In this document: piece after piece, positions 37,393-49,800 of the stretch | How positions within the stretch are numbered: the stretch's first letter is position 1 | Layout: every line of letters begins with the position of its first letter | Assembly: GCA_023079485.1 (NCBI GenBank) | Contig: CM041085.1 | Coordinates: forward strand, 26,583,121-26,647,120 | From: Archilochus colubris | Lineage: Eukaryota > Chordata > Aves > Apodiformes > Trochilidae | Direction of reading: 5' to 3' | Length of the DNA: 64,000 bases | Notes under the pieces: model-generated | What the model was told of the DNA's origin: nothing | The model's database searches: none | Seen by the model: only the letters and a program-made list of their open reading frames with translations | Translations under genes and position numbers: made by a program

Positions 37393-39262
37393 GAACAATG
37401 TAAATGTCATTTGAAGAACAAAAACAGACTTTCTAGCTTTCTATTGCTCTGACCCAAGTAACTCCAAGTAACATTGCTATGTTAAACCTTGTATAACCAC
37501 TAGGAGTGAGGTGGTCACACACCCGCTTTTAAACCAAGAAAATATTTGCCTTTCCTAAAGTTTCTGCAGTGCTTCAGACCTTCTCAGCCCATACAAAGTG
37601 CCACAGAAGCTATCATATCCCCTGTCTGATTGATATCACTTCCCTGGCTTCCAGGAGTTTTGGCAAGTTTGGAGTGGTCTGACCAGGTGCTGTCACAGTC
37701 ACATTCAGAGGACTGCCTGAAATTGGTGGGCACTACAAAGTGTTAAAAAACAGTGCCCATATTTCCCTGTGAATCAGAATCTCCATCCAGTTCAGTGACC
37801 CAGACAGGACTGAATGCTTGTCCATGTCTCAGCAATAAATCTCCCACATCCAAAGACAAAATCACAGTGTAGAGTGTAAAAGTTTCATGGGTATGTAATG
37901 CTATGAGATAAAAATCACAAGATACCACTTTCAGGCAGATGGGAAAATCCTCAGAGTTCAAAAGGCAAAGGGTTTCCCCTCTAGACTTCTTGCTTATCAG
38001 AGATGACCATGGTTTTTTACAGCAGACACCTTTATAAAAAATGCTTAGCTATGACAAGAGGGAGCAACAAATAGGTCACACAGATGACTTTTTAAAATGT
38101 TTTGATAGAAAAAAAATACTTACCTAATTAATGATGTTCCTAGGGTGAAAGGAACTCATACAGTAAATGACCAAGAAAAAATAAAACTGAACTAAAAAAG
38201 AATAAGAAAAGAACTCAAAATATTTCAAAATATTGTTTTATGGGGTTTATTTTATTTTTTCAGGTTTTTCCCTCCTTTTTTTTTTCTTATTTTTCCTCCA
38301 TTTCCCTTTAGAAATGGAAGGGAAGCTTAATTAAAACAAGTTCTGCAAGCAGCAGAGCTAATGAAAACTTGTTTCCTGTGGGCTTTTGTCCTATATTGCC
38401 TAATTTGATAACCTTAGCTCCATTCTCCTATTTTCTATGGCTGCCCTTTCAGTTCCCCAAAACAACTACTCCAATTCACACTTCCTACCATTCTCCACCA
38501 TGTTCTTAAAATTCACTCTACACATGTGCTACCATGTCCCCAGTTCATTCCTAAAACACTGGCCTTGTAAGAAGTTGTAGCAACTTCATTATCCTTGTGA
38601 TTGGCAACAAGCCAGATTGCTCATGTGTCTTTAAAATCCCTCCAGTATCTCGCATTAATTTTTAGCCTTATACTTCCATGATCCTGGCCTTCAGGGAATA
38701 AATATAACTAAATTTAACTGTATTCCTCAACATTAGACATGCAAAAGAAACATGAAAAATTACTAATGCGAATGAAAATATTGCAAATATATTCCAGAAT
38801 AGCAGTCCATAAAGGTTCATATCTATTCTTGAACCCATTAAATATTTTACTGTGAAAAAATGTTGCAACTGCATTGGCACAGACAGCCCAATTTATGAGC
38901 CAGGCCTTGGGTCTGCTGTGTAAATTATTACTGGATTCCCTGACAGAGTGAGGAAATCTGGAAACCAAAGCCTGATAATTCAGTAGGTGGGCAATGAGCT
39001 ACTAAATCAGCACATATTTAAAAAAGAAAAGTGTTTGTGTCTGCAGAAACAATAATTCAGAGCTGGAGAGCACCTGTGTTCTTTGCCAGAATGATCTTTT
39101 GTACATCTAGATGTGTGGGGGCACCAAGATACACAGAGGCTCATGTGATTCTGTGTCCCATTGAGGATGGACCTGACCCATGTTCAGAGATGATGATATG
39201 AAACCTGTATCAAATCTGATACACTGCCTCTTGTCTCTTTTGGGTTTTTGAAATACACACAG

Positions 39263-39675
39263 CCAAGCGTCTTTGACCCACCCTCATCAGGAAGGTTTCT
39301 CCTTGCAAACATTGGGTTAATTCATGCATTGCAGCTTCAACCAGCCAGCAAAGGGGTGAATCTGAGTGCAGGTGTTCAGCCCTTTTTGAAAATCCAGCCC
39401 TTTTCAACTGCTTCTCCTTGGTCATCCAAAAAGCAAAGACACTGGCAGGCATTAGTCACTTGTGAAGCACTCTGGATGGCCAGGAGGGTGCCTGAGCAGG
39501 ATCAGCATCTGAAGTGTGGCCACACAGAGATTGGAAGTCAATGTAGGCAGGGTCTGCAAATGCTCTGGGCAGATGTGAGCTCTTCCTCTCTGTCTGCATT
39601 TGAGGGCAACCCAGACCCTATAAATCCCATTGATGTGCAGCTTGCAGACCCTGTAGACAGGAATGTGACATGAAG
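39263..39675 (+). other. Exon-like open block, unknown product
   Basis: A plus-strand frame is open from ATG 39248 to a TGA at 39671-39673 (141 codons), and the stop is followed at once by a strong donor-like AAG|GTAAGC at 39675/39676. An acceptor-like AG lies at 39261-39262, but its pyrimidine tract is weak. The predicted peptide resembles no family I know, and a minus-strand frame overlaps it (39452-39721). It may be an exon of a long non-coding RNA, or chance openness in a GC-richer patch. Confidence 0.15.
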
Positions 39676-40220
39676 GTAAGCTGACATTGCACTGATGAGC
39701 TTTTCTAGTCCCCAGAGGCACAGTCAGGACAAATTCTCACATCTTTCTGTGAAAGTCCTCACAAACATCCCATATGCCAAGGGATACTCAGCACAAGTTA
39801 CCCAGTCAAGCTAGATAAACAAAGTATGCACAACAGATCTGTGAAAGAGCTCATTTGTTAAAGCAGTTGCCCTCTTATTCAGGAGCATATTCTTACAATG
39901 TGGGCCATTAATTCTGAAAGAGAATGAGAGGAGGAAAAGGATGGGGAACAGTTTTATTCTGGGAAGTGTTTATGAAAAAAGGGCAGAAGAAAGTAAATAA
40001 TCTACATGTTTAAAAATACTAACCTAAATACAATCACTCGATGTACAGAGGAGATATTAAAAGAAGCAGAAAAGACAGCTCTGCTGAAAGCAGAAAGCTG
40101 AGACAAAATGTGAAGTAAAATCAGTGCCACTAACCAAAAGCATGACCAAGCTCTGAAGATATTTGTGGGATTTCCTTCTCTCTCAGCATTAAGCCATCCA
40201 AAGCAAGTGTCCAGAAATAC

Positions 40221-40248
40221 GGGGCCAGGGAGTCGGGAGGGGGGGGGG
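40221..40248 (+). repeat. Potential G-quadruplex tract
   Basis: G runs of 4, 3, 3 and 10 separated by CCA, AGTC and A satisfy the G3+N1-7 rule, and a further GGG follows at about 40254. The surroundings are not otherwise GC-rich. It shows no evident promoter or gene context. Confidence 0.8.
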
Positions 40249-42589
40249 CAAGTGGGCAGGAAGGAAAATGTTTCTGAATTTTTTCAAGAGAAACTCTCTC
40301 ATGAGGTTTGCTAGGAAGTTATTTCTTTTTCTTTAGACATAGGCGAGTTTTTTGTTATGTTTCTAGGGGGTGATCATTAGCTAAGAATTTTTGTATTGCA
40401 TAACTTAGTTGAAGACACTTGAATCTGAAACATAATTTATTTTCCCAAAGTAGCACTCTAGTTAAAAATGGTCCCCTTACACCCATGGAGAACGTTTCAT
40501 TGTTCTCTAATGATAAAATCCACAGACAAGTAACTGTGAGCAATGTAAAGTATGACAATTTTCTTTAAAAAAAATGAGGTCTCCCAGCATAGCGGCTTGC
40601 TATATGGTAGAGAGAGGAAACATGAAGACAGACAAAATCAGCTTATGCAGCTAGGAGTGCAAGGAGGGAAACAGAGACTATTATATCAGCCATTCCAGTT
40701 TGGCTGGAATCAGAGCCTCAGAGGAGGGCCTTGCTCTACATGGAATAAAAACATGATCCCAAACAGCAACGAGAGCAAAGCAGATAAAAAACACAGAAGT
40801 TAGAAAATTGCACTTGGAAAGAACAGAATCACAAACAACTTGGGTGCAGAGTCCAGAGCTCTGATTCTTTCAGGCTCTGCTCAGGTACTCTGAGAGAGCA
40901 GGAACAATTGCAGCTGCAGTGAGAGAGTGCAGGGAAAGGGGCAGGAAAGGGACTGCCAGAAATAACTCTCCTTAAGCTACAGAAGCGGTGATTGAAAAAA
41001 CAGTCAGGGCACTACACATATGGCCTCATGCATGAATATCACAGTGGTGAGTGTTGACTTCAAATTGCAGAGCTTTTTGTGGAGGGGGAGAAACCCCCAC
41101 TACCTCTGAGTTCTGGTATAACTATACTTCCACTTGCCACATCTTATATCCTGCTGTAATTGTGTCCCAGAGAGCCATGCCCATACTGCATATGCACTTC
41201 CCAGCCTGCCCATATGCTTCTTAAGTGGTGAGCTCATCTAAATCACCCCTCTCATTTCCCTCCTACAGAAACTATTCATGGCCAGTCTATTTCTATTCTG
41301 ACCAGATCACTGATGCTTCACAGGACTGTGTGGAGCCAACCCTACCGAGATAATTGTCAGATTTAGAACTGGTTAAGAAAAGTTTTTCCCCCAAAATATT
41401 TATTTCGTTAAAAGAATCCAAGAGATTTTCAAGTTCTTGTGAACAGCAGGTGATTTTTTTTGCCAACATTTGCCCTCAATTCTTATGACATCTTTTTATA
41501 CAGCTGTAGGCACCCAGAGCACTAACATTTCTGAGGCCATACTAAGTTGACCCCATCTCAGACTGACAGAAGCAGACATGGAGGTGAACTCAAGGAATCT
41601 TAAAAGCCATTTAGCAGTTCATTAATGGCCAGAAGTTCATTTGTGGCCATTCATTGACACACACAGTGGGGGAACAAATCATCTAAGTTTCTGATGGCCA
41701 GATTTCCAAGACCTCCATTTCCACTGCAGAAACCATATTTTCAAAACATTTTCTATGTCTCTGTATAACAGACCAATTGATTAACTTGATAGCCTGGACA
41801 CTCATTTAAATACCCAAAGAGCTGCAAGATCCTTCTGAAATGTCACAACTAAAATATGGTGGTTCAGAACACCTGAGAATTGGGTATGAAAACGTGAAAG
41901 ATGCTCATGTGCTTCAAATACTGCGTGTTCAGAGATGATCAAAATAATTCTAACCCTCTCTGATTCAAAGCAGTCTGTATTCAGCCTTTTTCCACAAGTA
42001 CATTTTTGATGGAGAACATCAATATTTCAGCTGGATGTGTGAAAAGTATTAGTAGAATTGGTTGAGACTGTCCACATTTTGAGGGCAGCATGAATTTTAA
42101 TGAAGGAGGATTAGAATAGAAAGCCTTTATCCCATTCCAGGTAAAACAGCTGTACTCTAGTACAGCTACAGGACCCTGTACTGTACTCAGGTTTGAACTA
42201 CACAGATAAATCTGTCTGCCAGAGCAGGAGGAGGTGGAGCAAAAGGCTTAGCTTCTGCAACACCTTCACTCGAGCCACAGAAACATGAGAGAGAGCATGG
42301 CTATCTTCAAAGCATGAAAGAAAGTGTGACTGTGACTGGTTCTTCATATGTCATCATAAGAGCTAGAAGGGAGTGGGGCCATCCTCTTCCTTGCAGAGAA
42401 AAAAGAAAAACAGATTATCAGATATGTCACTATGCAGTGTGGTGGGTAGATAACTGATAATATCAATTTTTTTTTTTTTTTTTTAATGGAGTGGTAGATG
42501 GGTTTTAAAGGATGTCTATTTTAAAAGAGGGAAATTTATTGTTTGGAGTGGCCCAGCAGAACATAGCTATGAACTGTGGAACAAAAGCA
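40249..42589. other. Non-coding stretch
   Basis: No gene is supported. Frames here are short. A T run lies at 42467-42484, shortly before the old CR1 fragment. I recognise no other repeat family. Confidence 0.75.
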
Positions 42590-42795
42590 CAGGAAGGAAA
42601 ATTCAAGATATCTGTCAGTAAGAACTTCCTAATGGCATGATATAAAGCCTAATACTGTGGAATAATCTTCTAAGAGAAGAGGTGGAAGCCCAGCTGAATG
42701 AGTAATTTAAGCTGTAGGAAACAATTCAGGGTTGGCAAGGGGAATGGACAAGATGACCTCATCATCCTTTTCCATCTCAGATTTCTATGGTTCTG
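42590..42795 (+). mobile_element. Old CR1 LINE 3' fragment (copy C)
   Basis: The order of words follows the CR1 3' end in diverged form: a stretch like AAGAACTTCCTAATGGCATG, then GTGGAATAATCTTCTAAGAG where young copies have a GGAACAGGCTGCCC-like segment. GGTGGAAGCCC follows, then GACAAGATGACCTCATCATC, and finally TTTCTATGGTTCT in place of the octamer tail. All coding capacity is lost. The divergence makes it much older than copies A and B. Confidence 0.7.
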
Positions 42796-45700
42796 AAGAC
42801 AGAGAACAATAAAAGCCACTGCACAGAATCAGTCCCAGAGAGAGAGCTGCATTAGGATAAATGGGATAAGCTATTAAAAGGTGTAGATTGCAAAAGAGAC
42901 TGTGAATGAGGAAAAGTGGAAGGGAGGAGAGATTAAGTCATGGATATGTTTAGAATGCAGACTTGGAAGCAATAATAGGCAGTCTTGGGCAAGGAATATA
43001 AAGTTGGAGCAGACCAGCTTCAGAGATAAAAGACAGCAGAGAGTGGCTTAGGGAGGTTAGATGATTTTACATGGAACACATTTTCACCCAGCAGGTCCTG
43101 GGTGTGCATTGCTCATACTCATTAAGAGCCATCAAGTCTCAGTGCAAAACCATTTTTAAGACAAAAAGATTATGTGTGAATTATGGATGATACCCAGGTA
43201 TTTGGAAATAGAAAGATACTGGTACTATTCTTTTGCTTCACAACCTTGCACATCTGTTGGTCTCACCAGCATTTGCACCAGCAAAGGAAATCTCCACACA
43301 ACTGGCTGGAGGGCCCAGGGTGCATGGATTTGTTTGCTGAGGCAATGACCTCATGGACTATTTTCTCAGCCAGTACTGATCAATTCAGAGCATACGGTTT
43401 TCCTTTGCTCATAGCAGACACAAACCTGACTCGTTAGTGTTTATTGGAGAATAAAGCACTACAAGAAAGAATAAAATTCAGAATTCGGCTTGATCCTGCA
43501 CAGGTAACTAACTATACAATTATTTTCCATTGTGAGGGAGAAAATAGACATCAGCTTCATACTCAGTAAAACTGTTCAAATTGTAGTTGTGGAGCTGAAA
43601 AATAACGCATTTTGGACATTTTGGGAAGGAGTGGAAGTAATCTGGCCTTGATTTTTTGCAAGTGGATTTTCAGACAGCTCTCAACTTATATTTGTGATTT
43701 GTGGCATAAAGCAGGTCCTCAGATATTGTTTCTGCTTGTTGCATGGATCCTTGGAACTTTTTAAGCTGTGGCATAGCAAATGGAATGTCACAAACTCCAC
43801 TGAGCACAGTTAATGAAAATTTCAAAATGCACAGGTGTTTTATCTAATACATAGTGGATATCTGAGTGTTTGCAGAAGAGAAATATTGTGGGCTTCCCCA
43901 TAATTAACACACAGAAAGAAACTAATTAAGCATAAATAATTTATACAGTGATCAATTTCTTCAACAAGTTTTGAGACATAATCAGAAAAGGGGGATAATA
44001 ATCTAAAAATGCATTGAAATTCAGTTAAAAACTTAGGAATTACACTAGAAAATAATTAATTTATATCGTAGAAAGAAGAAAAGTATTACTTTCTGCAGTG
44101 CTAAAAAATGATGTTTTCATTGTTGCTGAAGTGTTTAAATTCTGAGAAATAAAAAGGTATTGTTCTCTGCATAGCAAAGGGGCCCATATTGTTTTAGGCA
44201 ATATGCTAAAAGTATATGGGAAAATCTCCTAATAATGAAAACTTTTCCCTGTAACTTCATATCATCCAAGATAGGAGATAGGAAGTAAATTCAGAGAAAA
44301 AACATGGGAAGGAAATGTAATTCAGAGGTAGTGCATTTACTATATTTGCTTTGTGTTTGTCCATAGAAGTACCATCATAAGAATGAGCTTTATCAACTTA
44401 AATGCAAAAATTTCAAAATGAAATGCATATAGCAATGAGCCTAAGAATAGGGAACACAGTTACTTTTCTGTACCTGTGGTAACACTGCATAAACAAGTTA
44501 TTACTGATAAATTTGACACAAAAGAGCAAATCTGCCTCTGCAGTAGCTTGCTAAAAACTGAACAGTTGTTGACATTTGGAGCCAAGTCCCAATTAGTAGT
44601 AGTTGCAGATATTCATTCCCAAAGGAAAATCAGGAAAAACATCTTATTTAAAAGATACATTAAGAAATACTATTTCTGTGATATATCACAAAATATATAA
44701 TTTTATGGAATATAATTATTCCTATAATTGTTTCTATCTATTCAGTATAATATGTTAGAAAGAAGCTAGCAAATACACCTACAATTAAATAGCCGTTAAG
44801 ATGTGATTTGCCCCTAAGCTGTTGATTCTCATATATTAAAATATTGCTAGGTATTATTTTTGGTTTTGCTGATTCGCACTATGAATGTTCTTTATTTGGT
44901 ACCATAAATACAGATAGAAATAACTTTATTTTTACAATAAAGTCAGATAAAGATCCTTCAGGCATTTTCCAAGATAAGGAATAATACCTTGTTTTATAAT
45001 CTTTCCCTCAGATAGGTAACATTATTTTGTGGGTACCTAGCTGAGGGAATGCTGTTGTCATCAGCTAAGTTTAGAATATCTGTTCTTTAAAATATATTCT
45101 AAAAGGGTATGTAATAAAGCAAGGTACCAGCAAGCAAAAACTTGAATAGGGGAGTTACAAGGGATCCCAGAAAATATACGTTACTGCTATAATACTGAAT
45201 TACTGTGAGGTAAAAATAATAAGGCATGGTATATAAAAGCAAAAACAAGAGTATTATTTGCAAGAAATTAATATATGTTAAAGCCTGACAGGAGTTCAAA
45301 GGATTTTGTGGGGAGGGGGTGGGCAAAGAGAGTTATATAATTTTATAAAGAAGTGTATGCTTGTCTCCTATGGTATGTCTTGAAAAAAAAAATCAGTAAC
45401 ATCATAATGAACCATCTTGAAATATTCCTAGGTGAGTCTAGGAATTAATTCATTTCATTGTAAGGGTGAACCAGCAAAAATGAAATTTAGTTTGTTCACA
45501 AAAAATGTTTTGAGTTCTGATTTACTAGAATGCTTTCTTCTGCTTACATTAATCACCTGAAATAAAAATGCTTGCTGAGGTATGTATGATTTCTTGAACT
45601 GAGATTTTCTAGCATGAAACAAGGTAAGATCACAATACCACTGTTTAATTATTCAGTGCTCAACCTGCCTGCTGCAGTTCAGCATAGTTACTGCCAGAGG

Positions 45701-45920
45701 GGATCACCTCAGTATTCTGAGCCTGAGGTCTGAACAGATATTCTGTTGCATTAAAAGTGAGTAAAGAAATCTGGCAGAAAATAAAACCCCTTGCAATCCA
45801 TCTGACTATCAGATATTAGAGGAGCAGGGTGCATCTGGGCTTAGATTATGAGTGAGAGTCAGTTTATCATTAGAAGGCCAGAAAACAAAGGTCCAGATGC
45901 ACTTCTAACACCACACTACC
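42796..45920. other. AT-rich non-coding stretch
   Basis: No supported gene; frames at 43183-43437 (plus) and 45099-45326 (minus) have no recognisable content. A G-rich word at about 45310-45323 has only three long G runs. The part from 44000 to 45100 is especially AT-rich. Confidence 0.75.
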
Positions 45921-46804
45921 TGTAACTATCATGCTTAATCTATCGTGGCCACACCCCAGAGTCTGGTGGTGCTCGGTAAATTTTCTCACCATGAGATTAA
46001 TGAATAGTGTGATTTATTAAAGCAGCAATATACAAGTTCTTTGGATTGCTGGTGATAAATTTACTGTCTGCAAAGCACATGCAAAATACCTAGGATATAA
46101 GTAAAAAAAGTGACTCTATAGAGATTTGCAGAGGTGGGCAAGCTGGCCAAAACACATATAATTCCCAGGGGGGCTCTCAGGCCAAAACCACATGTTTAGA
46201 GATTTATACTATCAAAGAGACTCTAGAAGAATTCACATAATTCCTGGGGGGCCACTTGATTCAGTTGAGTGTTTGGATGCCCAAAGGCATCTCAGTGCTG
46301 GGGAAGAGAGGCTCAGGCTGTTGACTTGGTCCCAGAGATCAGTGGTGGCCCTGTGATGGTGTCTTCCCTGACATCCTTTCCCCTATTGGCTATTTTTGTA
46401 TTATTTTACGTGACAGGTGGAGCTTGAGTGATACATACATACAACAAGCATACATTTGTTGTGATTTGTGCAAAATTCTCTCGTTGCATTTAAAGGTATA
46501 GAGAAAATCCAAGTGCAGGCTCAGTGAGGGGTGGTTGCACTTTGGGGGCAGATAGTTTTAAGGATGGAGGTATGTTTTGGTATTATAATGTGATCATAAT
46601 GAGTGAAGTTCACCTCAAGGACAGCAATTTATCAAAGGGTAGCATGTTGTTAGCCCAGGGTATAAAAAGTGCATTCAGGTGGTATTGTTGCCACAGAGCA
46701 TAGCTGCAGCATCTCCACTCTGCTCCACCCTCCATGCAATTTCTCTTGGAGTTAGCACACTGAGTAGCCCTGATAATGTTAACATCTAAGGTAATCATGG
46801 TACA
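45921..46804 (-). mobile_element. Probable solo LTR of an endogenous retrovirus, minus strand
   Basis: Read on the minus strand, the parts fall in LTR order. A TGTACC start (46804) is followed by a long U3 with a CCAAT word (about 46383-46390) and a TATAAAT at 46202-46208. An AATAAA lies at 46013-46018, about 190 bases after it. A short U5 of about 90 bases then ends in GTTACA (45921). The flanks are CTACC (45916-45920) and CTAAC (46805-46809), a near-match that could be a decayed 5-bp target duplication. No retroviral coding sequence is present, so it would be a solo LTR. I cannot name the family; borders are tentative and the U3 may include unrelated DNA. Confidence 0.45.
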
Positions 46805-49800
46805 CTAACCACATTCCACCAGCTCCAAATGATGTACCTTTCCTTAAAAATACAAATTTAATCTAAGTCACTTCTAGCAGTCATTGCCATTATTACACAC
46901 CTGGAACTATAAGGTTTGAATATTGACAGAGCAAAGTTCTTCATCCATCTGTGGTAGCTGTGTTTTATGTGTTTTGCTACCAGGCAGTTTATTAACACGG
47001 GGCTTTAAACTGTGCCCTTAAAAACCCAGAGATCATGTGAAAATTAAAACTCCCATGCTGCTTTTTCCATGAGCCCATAGGCCTGCCCCAGTGTCCTGTG
47101 ACAAATTTTCTTATTCATCCACTGCTGAATTTTATGCTGTTCATTTTCTGTCATCTACTGCAGGGATGGCTGTGTCAGCAATGCCATACTGTGATACAGA
47201 AAGCTCCATAGGAGCCTTTGTGATGAAAACTGCTACCCTGAAGTAAATCATAATTATCATTAACACATACATGATTCACTTGAAATGCATTCTGCCCAGA
47301 CCACAGTTAGATCCACTAAAGACTAATCAATTGGCTTACAATTTATAATCCTGTTCTCAGCTCACTCCTCAGTGCTTGGGGATTGTTTAGTACCTCATGC
47401 ATTTGATGCTTAAGCCTTTTGGTGATATTGTCTACTACCATGATTTAGCACTAATACATTGCTATTCCTGGCAATATCAACTATTAGTTGAAAGAGAAAA
47501 GACTGAAAACATAGTTGGGTCTTTCTCTGATAATGTTATCATTTAGTGAATTCTGTTGTTGTGTTTGTACATAGTTTCTATACTTTTTAAAAAAACCCTT
47601 TCTGGCTGAAAGTATATTTTTGGCCCAATGAGGATATCGCACATTCATAAACAATCTGTGTATATGATCCTGCAGAAAAATACATATGGAAGTATGGATG
47701 TACATGTATTTGTGTGCATGTATGCACACACGATGCCCATCATACATTTATACCAAATGTAGTCGTGAATATATTCCAAATGCTTCACAGGCTGTATGTT
47801 CATGCATCAGCACAAGCAAGGCTGAAAAACACTCCTGAGCAGGAGACATTCTGCACCAGCAGAGTTATACAGCTGCATTTTTAGAAGGGGAAGTGAAGTC
47901 CTCCAAATTCAACTGTTGTAAAATTTAGATAGGCAAAATTCAGCTACCTGAGTTGGACTTGGTTGACATTCTTAGCCCTTAATCTTTACTCTTGCAAAAG
48001 TTCCCATGTGACCTCTACAAACATAAAAGGTGTGTATCTGGGTTTGCATCTCACCCAGGAGACAGTAATGTCATCATCCCAACAGAGACTTTCCCTGCAC
48101 ATCACTGCTCTCCCACAAAAACTTTAGTTAGACATTTGCCTATTCTGACACTTAGAAATTTCAAACTCCAAGGCTGTGTTTTTGGCTTGCTTATCTCCAG
48201 TCTACCTACCAGCCTTCTCCCTTGTCATCCCTGATATAGCTTTACAAGGTCCAAACAGCCCCACAAGTGAACTATTATAGAAGCTTGTTACAAGGAATGG
48301 GATGTGAGACAAGATCTGACATCAACTTTTACGTGATACAGTAGATGGCATCACAAAGAACTGAGTCAGAAGAATGTAGGCATTGACTGAGTCTGTCCTA
48401 TTCAAAGAATAAATTTCAGAACAACATAGGACCTCAGGGAAAAAAAAAAAAAAAGCTCAAAGTGAAAAAATGAAGTCATGAAAAGTCCTGCCAGAGCTAA
48501 AGTTTTGCAGAACTCTGGAGTAGAAATGAAGGCAAATTAATCAGTACTCTGCTCTATGTCTGCAAGTAATGAACACCCATGAAAGGAAGACAGTATCATT
48601 TATTTTCTCACAACAGCAGTTTCTGGGTCACTTCCAAACTACTTAAGCTGTAAGAGGCTATACCTGAAACTGCAATATAACAATTATCAGGGAAGTTACT
48701 CCTGAAACTGTTAACACAAGCTCTGTGTTTCTTCAGAGGAAAAGAGAAAAACATGGAAGACTTCACAGATGGCACAGAGTGAATGAACCAGCCTGGCAAT
48801 GCTAGGAAGAGCTTGAGACAGGCGAGAGAAGGTGAACCTGCAGGCTGGAGCAAAACATTCATCAGGGAATCCACAAGACCTCTGATTGACCCACAGCAGC
48901 ACAGCTGGACTGTCCCAAGTGAAGTTAACCTGGAAGTCAGGAGAACCAGACTGACACTTTTATTGACTCTAAGATACATATATAAACTTTAGTCCTAATC
49001 ACTTCAGACAAAAAAACTTGAGTCAGAATTGTGTGTGCCCAGAGTATTGGACCACAGGACTTCTACAGTACCCAAAATATTCAAAAACCTGATATTCCTG
49101 ATCACCAACACAAGGAGTTTCTTAGTTTCCTAATGGCCTCAGGAATAAAATATTTGAGTCTAGTCTGCTCTTACTGTATTCCTTGAAAACTCTTGGCCAG
49201 CAGCAGTTTCCAATGCCTAAAAACAACCCAGCAAGAATAAAACCTTTTGGTTAACAGAATGAGCCTGGCTCTTAGTATTGTAGATCTGTATTTGTTTATT
49301 AATTCTGCCACTAATATTCAGTGGGCAACCCAATACCACATTCATTTTGAAGAGCAAAATTTCTCTCTTTGCCCCATAGTAATTTCTCTGCTTTTTAAAC
49401 AGCTCTATCACCTGGACTATGATCTCCAAGAAAAAAAAGAGCATCTCCAGTGCTTGTGAAGTGCAGAGAACTGCACAGCCTGTTCTGTGCTACAGTGACA
49501 GAAACAATAGCAAAACTGAAATGACTAAGATGATGCATTTGCAACTTTAATCAACATCTTGCCTCCTGGAACATTTATACACTACCAGTAATTCCTTTTA
49601 CCTGCCAGAATCTGTTCCACTGAATTTGGAAAGGGTTTCTTTAGAACCAAATCTACTGAAAAAATGTTTTTTTCTACTGTTCATCTACTTGCGGTTTTTT
49701 TTTGGTTTTTTTTTTTTTTCTTGTCATCATACAACCAGAAATACTCTCAGGACACATTCCTCATTGTGTGATTACATGGCATTAAGTATCAACTGGCTTT

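Larger units (their letters stand above)
33799..40220. other. Non-coding stretch with a pyrimidine-rich tract and an exon-like open block
   Basis: No confident gene. Landmarks are an A run at 35554-35568, the CTTT-type tract at 37281-37392 and the open block at 39263-39675 (both listed separately). Frames at 33978-34301 (plus) and 34152-34535 (minus) overlap on opposite strands in a GC-richer patch and show no recognisable content. Confidence 0.7.

Noticed and set aside
37201..37452. 83-codon Leu/Phe-rich frame resembling a membrane protein
   Set aside because: It is the translation of a CTTT-type microsatellite, so the hydrophobic look is an artefact.
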